The notes below the pieces were generated by a model. The model saw only the letters and a program-made list of their open reading frames with translations, was not told the DNA's origin and made no database searches. Both the position numbers and the translations under genes were made by a program. This document shows, one piece after another, positions 59,804-64,000 of a DNA stretch of 64,000 bases; positions within the stretch are counted from its first letter, which is position 1, and each line of letters starts with the position of its first letter. Source of the stretch: Stappia indica (GTDB lineage Bacteria; Pseudomonadota; Alphaproteobacteria; Rhizobiales; Stappiaceae); contig NZ_CP046908.1 of the NCBI RefSeq assembly GCF_009789575.1, positions 3,129,001 to 3,193,000 on the forward strand. Direction: 5' to 3'.

Positions 59804-59972
59804 TATGCGCGCCAATCGACGTACGACGCTCGGCGGCACTATCGCATTATAGGAAATCGGGGAAAATGGCGGAGAGAGAGGGATTCGAACCCTCGATACG
59901 GTTTCCCGTATACACGCGTTCCAGGCGTGCGCCTTAAACCACTCGGCCACCTCTCCGCAGCCGGCCCGTCCG
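59804..59972. repeat. tRNA-Ser-containing segmental repeat, copy 2
   Basis: Direct partner of 47538-47702, containing the intact tRNA-Ser and about 50 bp past its 3' end plus 16 bp before its 5' end. Confidence 0.75.
59867..59956 (-). tRNA. tRNA-Ser(GGA)
   Basis: 90 nt with encoded CCA, type-II long variable arm (TATACGGGAAACCGTATC region), anticodon loop CTGGAAC giving GGA, T-loop TTCGAAT, and acceptor GGAGAGG paired with TCTCTCC. All stems pair, in contrast to the copy at 47597. The 3' side faces the HEPN-like genes and the Liv operon, the usual side for island integration. Confidence 0.95.
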
Positions 59973-60653
59973 GTGGGCCTGCATGGCAGGCCTTATCGTC
60001 GGTCCTCGTGCGGGAAGGCGATGGGTCCGGCAGCGCACCAAGGCGGCGCGAAGCCGGGCCGACCCGGCCCGCAAGTCGCGCAATATACTGACGATGCGGC
60101 CAAGTTCAAGCACTCATCCATGCCCTGCGGCGCTTTTCAACACGGGCGCTGAAACACAGCCGGCAACGGGTGAGAAAGCCGGCGGAAACATTGGGTTCCG
60201 GTCGGTGAGGCCAGAGGACGGGCGCTTGCGCGGGCGCTTGGCGCACGCAGCTGAGAGGCGCCGGCCTGCGGCCGGAACAGCGGGCGGCGGTCGTCCCGCG
60301 TGCTCACGGGTCGCTCCCGTGCTCTCACGCCTCGGGGAGACGCCTTTCGTCCATCTTGCGCTTTTGCGAAAGCAAGCCTATCTGATGCGCCCGGCGAGAG
60401 AGGCAAGGCGATGGCGCGCCGTGCCCATTCTCGCCGTTTTCTCGCGTTTTGCTGTCGCCCGGAAGGTCGAGGCGGGCTATGGTCCGGCCCGCGGCCGCCC
60501 GCGTATGCAATTTCGAGTGAACGAATTCCGCCGTGCGGAGTTCAGGAAGTTGCAGATGTCTGCCAGCAGACGTCTTGCTGTCGATGTTTGCACTCTGGCG
60601 CGGGCCGGCCCGATGCCTTCAGGCTTGGTGTTGGGTGGATCCGGAACGGAACG
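59973..60653. other. 680-bp gap before the small membrane protein, no supported gene
   Basis: A short hairpin GGCCTGC-ATG-GCAGGCC lies at about 59977-59993, just 5' of the tRNA on the minus strand. A long plus-strand frame (59983-60720) has arginine-rich, low-complexity sequence typical of a non-coding shadow. Nothing else recognised. Confidence 0.45.
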
Positions 60654-60983
60654 ATGTTCAGACTTGTCCTGCGGCTTCTCGGTCTCTGGTTCGTGGCACT
60701 GGCGCTGGTGGCGCTGGTGATCGACGCCACGTCGACGATCGCTGCCGGCAGCTGGTCGACCACATCCTTCGGCCAGTACTGGTTCGACTTCGCACCTGGC
60801 AGTCTCGCCGCCGCCCAGGCCTTCGTCCAGGCCGAGGTCAACCCGGTCCTGTGGGATCCGGTCGCCCTCAAGCTCCTGGTGCAGCCGGCTTGGGCGATCG
60901 TCGGACCGCTCGGCTTCCTGCTCCTGTGGATCGGCGATCTCGGCCGCGGCCGTCGCCGTCGCAGGCTCGCCGAAACCGTCTGA
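60654..60983 (+). CDS. Small membrane protein of unknown function
   Basis: 109 aa from the ATG at 60654, after GGAACGGA. Two hydrophobic helices ([29 protein letters not shown], and [23 protein letters not shown]), a periplasmic/soluble middle with [38 protein letters not shown], and a basic tail [11 protein letters not shown]. Similar short proteins occur next to msrA in alphaproteobacteria; role unknown. 49 bp before msrA. Confidence 0.75.
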   Translation: MFRLVLRLLGLWFVALALVALVIDATSTIAAGSWSTTSFGQYWFDFAPGSLAAAQAFVQAEVNPVLWDPVALKLLVQPAWAIVGPLGFLLLWIGDLGRGRRRRRLAETV

Positions 60984-61032
60984 GTTCCCTGCCCGCCGGC
61001 CTCCCCCGGCGCGCATCCCTTTGGAGGCATCC

Positions 61033-61695
61033 ATGTCGTTCATGACCATGCTCAGCAACAAGTTCTCCCTGGTCGACCCGGCCATGGCGCTGCCCGGCCG
61101 CAGCGAGCCGATCATGACCCCGGGCATCCACACGGTGCTCGGCCGCCCGCTCGATCTTGCCCCCGGCGCGGGCGAGGAAGAGGTGCTGTTCGGCCTCGGC
61201 TGTTTCTGGGGCGCCGAGCGGCTGTTCTGGACCATGCCGGGCGTTCTCGTCACCGCGGTCGGCTATGCCGGCGGCCACACGCCGAACCCGACCTATCACG
61301 AGGTCTGCACGGGCCGCACCGGCCATACCGAGGTGGTGCGGGTGGTCTTCGACACCGCGCGCCTGCCGCGCGAGGAGCTGCTCAAGGCGTTCTGGGAAGG
61401 CCACGACCCGACGCAAGGCATGCGCCAGGGCAACGACACCGGCACCCAGTACCGCTCGGCGATCTACTTCCACCCGGACAGCGAGATGGCGGCGGCGGTG
61501 GAGGCCTCGCGCGCGAGTTATGCGGCAGCGCTGAAGGCGGCCGGCCACTCGCGCACCATCACCACCGAGACCAAGCCGATGGGCGCGTTCTACTTCGCCG
61601 AGGACTATCATCAGCAGTATCTCGACAAGAACCCCGGCGGCTATTGCGGCCTCGGCGGCACGGGCGTCGCCTGCCCGGCCGGGCTCGCCGTCTGA
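61033..61695 (+). CDS. msrA: Peptide-methionine (S)-S-oxide reductase
   Basis: 220 aa from the ATG at 61033 (GGAGG 6 bp before); the longer frame adds MEAS. Catalytic [11 protein letters not shown] (Cys about 56), [30 protein letters not shown] (about 77-105), [10 protein letters not shown] and the C-terminal resolving-Cys region [15 protein letters not shown]. Repairs methionine sulfoxide in proteins. Cytoplasmic (no signal peptide). Confidence 0.95.
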   Translation: MSFMTMLSNKFSLVDPAMALPGRSEPIMTPGIHTVLGRPLDLAPGAGEEEVLFGLGCFWGAERLFWTMPGVLVTAVGYAGGHTPNPTYHEVCTGRTGHTEVVRVVFDTARLPREELLKAFWEGHDPTQGMRQGNDTGTQYRSAIYFHPDSEMAAAVEASRASYAAALKAAGHSRTITTETKPMGAFYFAEDYHQQYLDKNPGGYCGLGGTGVACPAGLAV

Positions 61696-61857
61696 CGCAA
61701 GCACGAAGCACTGACTGAATGAGGCGCGCGGGACGGCGGTTCCGCGCGCCTTTTCGTGCGCGCAGGCGCTGCCGCGCTGCGGCGGTCGAGAATGCCGCAG
61801 GTCCGCAGGCCGCCTTGCCGCTTTGCAAGCGGTGCGGCGGCGGCCCATATTCAGGCC

Positions 61858-62850
61858 ATGTATCCTGAAGCCATCAGACCGGCCATCACCATCGATCCCG
61901 CCGTGCGCGCCAGATACCGCCGGCGCAACCGGTTGCACACGCTCGTGCTCGCGGCCGGGGCGGTGCTGCTGCTGTCGCTGACCGCGTGGACCCTGGCGGG
62001 GCCGCAAGGCGTCTTGTGGGCGGCCGTCGGCGGCTCGCTGTCGGTGATGCTGGCGGCGCGGTTTTCCTCCGCGCTGGTGCTGCAGCTCTACGGCGCGCGC
62101 GAGGTGACGCCCGCCGCCTTTCCGCAAGCGCATTCGATCGTGCGGCTGCTGGCGCAGCGCGCCGGCCTGCCGCGCATGCCGAGGCTCTATCTGGTGCCAA
62201 GCCGGATGGTGAACGCCTTTTCCACCGGCACCCGCGAGGACAGCGCCGTCTGCATCACCGAGGGGCTGCTCGCCCGCCTGACCCCGCGCGAGTTCGTCGG
62301 CGTGATGGCGCACGAGCTCGCCCATGTGGCGCACGGCGACATCCACGTGATGGCGATGGCCGACGTGGTGGCGCGGATGACCGGCATCATGTCGGTGTTC
62401 GGCCTGGTGCTGATGATGATCAGCCTGCCGGAGGCGCTGGCCGGCGGGGCCTCGGTGCCCTGGGCCGCGGTGCTGCTGCTGATCGTGGCGCCGACGCTGG
62501 GCTCGGCGGTGCAACTGGCCCTGTCGCGCACGCGCGAGTTCGAGGCGGATCTGGGCGCCGCCTCGCTGACCGGCGATCCGGAAGGCCTTGCCAGCGCGCT
62601 GATGAAGCTGGAGCGCATCCAGGGGCGCATGTGGGAGGCGGCGCTGCCGCAGGGCGCGCGCATCCCCGACCCGTCCGTGCTGCGCAGCCATCCGCAGACG
62701 GGCGAGCGGGTGCGGCGGCTGCGCGCGCTGCGGGCCGCGCCCGAGCACTGGCTGGACACGGCCGCAATGCCGCATGTCGCGGGCCGCTCGCCCGTGCCCG
62801 ATGCCGGCGCCCCGCGCCGCCGGCTGAGCCGCTTCGGGACCTGGTACTGA
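61858..62850 (+). CDS. M48-family (HtpX-like) membrane metalloprotease
   Basis: 330 aa from the ATG at 61858. Two N-terminal helices (about 27-75), zinc motif MAHELAHVAHGD (HExxH at about 149-153) with the third ligand Glu in TREFEADLGAASLTG (about 222-236), and two more hydrophobic helices between them. RMVNAFSTGTREDSAVCITEGLL is typical of M48/HtpX. Predicted inner-membrane quality-control protease. Differs from canonical HtpX in length and N-terminus. Confidence 0.9.
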   Translation: MYPEAIRPAITIDPAVRARYRRRNRLHTLVLAAGAVLLLSLTAWTLAGPQGVLWAAVGGSLSVMLAARFSSALVLQLYGAREVTPAAFPQAHSIVRLLAQRAGLPRMPRLYLVPSRMVNAFSTGTREDSAVCITEGLLARLTPREFVGVMAHELAHVAHGDIHVMAMADVVARMTGIMSVFGLVLMMISLPEALAGGASVPWAAVLLLIVAPTLGSAVQLALSRTREFEADLGAASLTGDPEGLASALMKLERIQGRMWEAALPQGARIPDPSVLRSHPQTGERVRRLRALRAAPEHWLDTAAMPHVAGRSPVPDAGAPRRRLSRFGTWY

Positions 62851-62856
62851 CGCGCC

Positions 62857-63951
62857 CTATTCGGGCAGGCCGAGGAAGCGGAAGGGCTCGGCCTCGACGA
62901 AGGACGCGGTCGCATTGCCGGAATAGATGTGATCCTGGTCCGGCCCCAGGTCGAGCTTGCGCACCGGCGCGCCCTTCGAGAGGTCGAGCTGGTTCAGGTC
63001 CACCCAGAACGTGTTGGGGGTGAGGGCGGATTCGAAGAAATACAGCAGTCGCTGGTGGTCGACGACCGTGCGCCAGCGGGTGGAGGAGATGTTCGGCTGG
63101 TCCGGCGTGGTGATGCCGAAGGGCACGGACACGTTGCGGATGACGCTGAAGACGCTGGCGATGGCGCGGTTGGGGTCCTCGGGCCGCGGGATCGCCTCCA
63201 CATAGAAGCTCGCCCGCGTGAAGCGGTCGGCGGCGCGGTTGGTGCCGGGCAGGAACACGGTGCCGCCGATGCCGCGCCAGTATTCGGCCAGCGCCAGCTG
63301 CTCGTCGAAGGTCGGCGAGTTGGTCATCACCGTGAAGCGGCGGTTGTGATGGATGACCTGGCGGCCGCCGATGTATTCGACGATGGCGCTGTCGCCGCTG
63401 GCATCGGACATGGACAGGTGCAGCGTCGCCAGCCGGTCCTCGCCGGGCACATTGTCGGTGACGATGGTGAAGGGCTCGGTCTCCAGCGCCGCGACCGCTT
63501 CGGCGACGCTGGCGAAATTGTCGAGCACATACTGGCCCCAGGCGGCGATGGTCAGGCCCGGACGGTCGCCTTTCATCTCGGGATATTCGGACTCGGCCAG
63601 CCACAGAAGGTTGACGGCAAGGCCCTCCTCGTTGACCCCGTCCGTGGTCGACACGTCATAGCCCGAGGCGATGACGCTGCCGTATTTCGACGTCCATTTC
63701 AGCGAGTTCGGCCCGGCCTCGCCGCTGCGCTCCATGCCGCGCGGCATCGCCCACAGGTTGGTGGCGATCTCGGTCCTCCAGTCCATGGAACGGGCGGTGA
63801 TCACCGTGTCGCCGGCGCCGTGATAGACGAGGCGGGTGCAGGCCTCTGCAAGGGCGACACCGCCGGTGGCGATGAGCGCTGCGAGCGCGATACGCGCGCT
63901 CATGCGCGTGCCGAGGCGGCGGGCGCGGGCGGAAAACGGCGTGCGGGGCAT
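62857..63951 (-). CDS. Linear amide C-N hydrolase, choloylglycine/penicillin V acylase family
   Basis: 364 aa. Signal peptide at about 1-37 with the nucleophile Cys as first mature residue (LAEA-C38-TRLVYHG), as expected for Ntn hydrolases. Family residues: ARSMDWRTEIATNLWAMPRGMER (about 53-75), YDVSTTDGVNEEGLAVNLLWL (about 97-117), and VMTNSPTFDEQL (about 208). Periplasmic enzyme cleaving an acyl-amide such as an acyl-homoserine lactone, beta-lactam or bile-salt analogue. The start at 63951 follows AAAGGT; a later ATG at 63903 is also possible. Convergent with the M48 gene. Confidence 0.93.
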   Translation of the reverse strand: MPRTPFSARARRLGTRMSARIALAALIATGGVALAEACTRLVYHGAGDTVITARSMDWRTEIATNLWAMPRGMERSGEAGPNSLKWTSKYGSVIASGYDVSTTDGVNEEGLAVNLLWLAESEYPEMKGDRPGLTIAAWGQYVLDNFASVAEAVAALETEPFTIVTDNVPGEDRLATLHLSMSDASGDSAIVEYIGGRQVIHHNRRFTVMTNSPTFDEQLALAEYWRGIGGTVFLPGTNRAADRFTRASFYVEAIPRPEDPNRAIASVFSVIRNVSVPFGITTPDQPNISSTRWRTVVDHQRLLYFFESALTPNTFWVDLNQLDLSKGAPVRKLDLGPDQDHIYSGNATASFVEAEPFRFLGLPE

Positions 63952-64000
63952 CGGGGGACCTTTCGGCGAGCCTTGTGGGGGGCGAATATGCCGCCCGGAA

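Noticed and set aside
47547-59956. Standard integrase-mediated genomic island at tRNA-Ser
   Set aside because: No integrase or recombinase is found between the copies, and the duplicated part covers the whole tRNA plus both flanks rather than a short 3' att core.
59983-60720. 245-codon plus-strand frame downstream of the tRNA
   Set aside because: Arg/Ala/Pro-rich without domains, no ribosome site, and overlaps the well-supported small membrane protein in another frame.
1-64000. CRISPR array
   Set aside because: No series of regularly spaced identical repeats or cas gene was seen anywhere in the window.

Overview
This window is GC-rich, densely packed DNA with many periplasmic-binding-protein transporters: three complete TRAP systems (DctP/DctQ/DctM), one PotABCD-type ABC system and one Liv-type ABC system. 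Short 4-bp gene overlaps, COQ7-type hydroxylase, GntR/FCD, IclR, MocR and XRE-cupin regulators and an ECF41 sigma factor all fit an alphaproteobacterium, perhaps of the Stappiaceae/Rhodobacterales kind. No rRNA is present, so the genus is inference.

1-8.9 kb is a tetronate (D-erythronate/L-threonate) catabolic operon: GntR regulator (partial), TRAP transporter, SDR, DenD-like and LtnD-like dehydrogenases, then the OtnK kinase, OtnC decarboxylase and OtnI isomerase. 9.0-15.8 kb carries a GNAT protein, a hydantoin/Asp-Glu racemase-family protein, a polyamine/opine-type ABC transporter and its GntR regulator. 15.8-19.2 kb has cyclopropane fatty acid synthase and an XRE-cupin regulator divergent from an omega-aminotransferase. 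19.2-20.3 kb holds a MITE-like element and an 821-bp IS5-family element, inserted one after the other into the loop of a hairpin between two convergent genes. 20.3-23.2 kb has an ArsR-like regulator, two small dimeric alpha-beta-barrel proteins, and an ECF41 sigma factor with its carboxymuconolactone-decarboxylase-like partner and a recognisable ECF41 promoter. 24-25.2 kb is a foreign-looking PLD-like nuclease gene.

25.3-33.5 kb contains COQ7, then a TRAP/hydrolase/amidase operon divergent from an IclR regulator and an aspartate-dehydrogenase-like gene, with three tandem operator-like boxes between them. 33.7-44.9 kb contains a DUF1963-like protein, a VOC protein, a MocR regulator divergent from a BenE transporter, then LysR, RidA, an amidase and the third TRAP system.

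44.9-60 kb is the most unusual part. A dispersed repeat with a terminator hairpin and G-tract occurs at 44.9 and 57.75 kb. A tRNA-Ser(GGA) segment occurs as a degenerate copy at 47.6 kb and an intact copy at 59.9 kb. Each repeat/tRNA pair brackets different defence-like cargo. The first encloses a reverse transcriptase preceded by a 130-bp duplicated leader. The second encloses two adjacent genes that both carry a HEPN-type R-N-x3-H motif. Between the two units lies an eight-gene Liv transporter/acyl-CoA catabolic operon with a divergent LysR regulator. This looks like a duplicated tRNA-associated hotspot with exchanged cargo. 60.6-64 kb returns to housekeeping genes: a small membrane protein, MsrA, an M48 protease and a secreted Ntn hydrolase.
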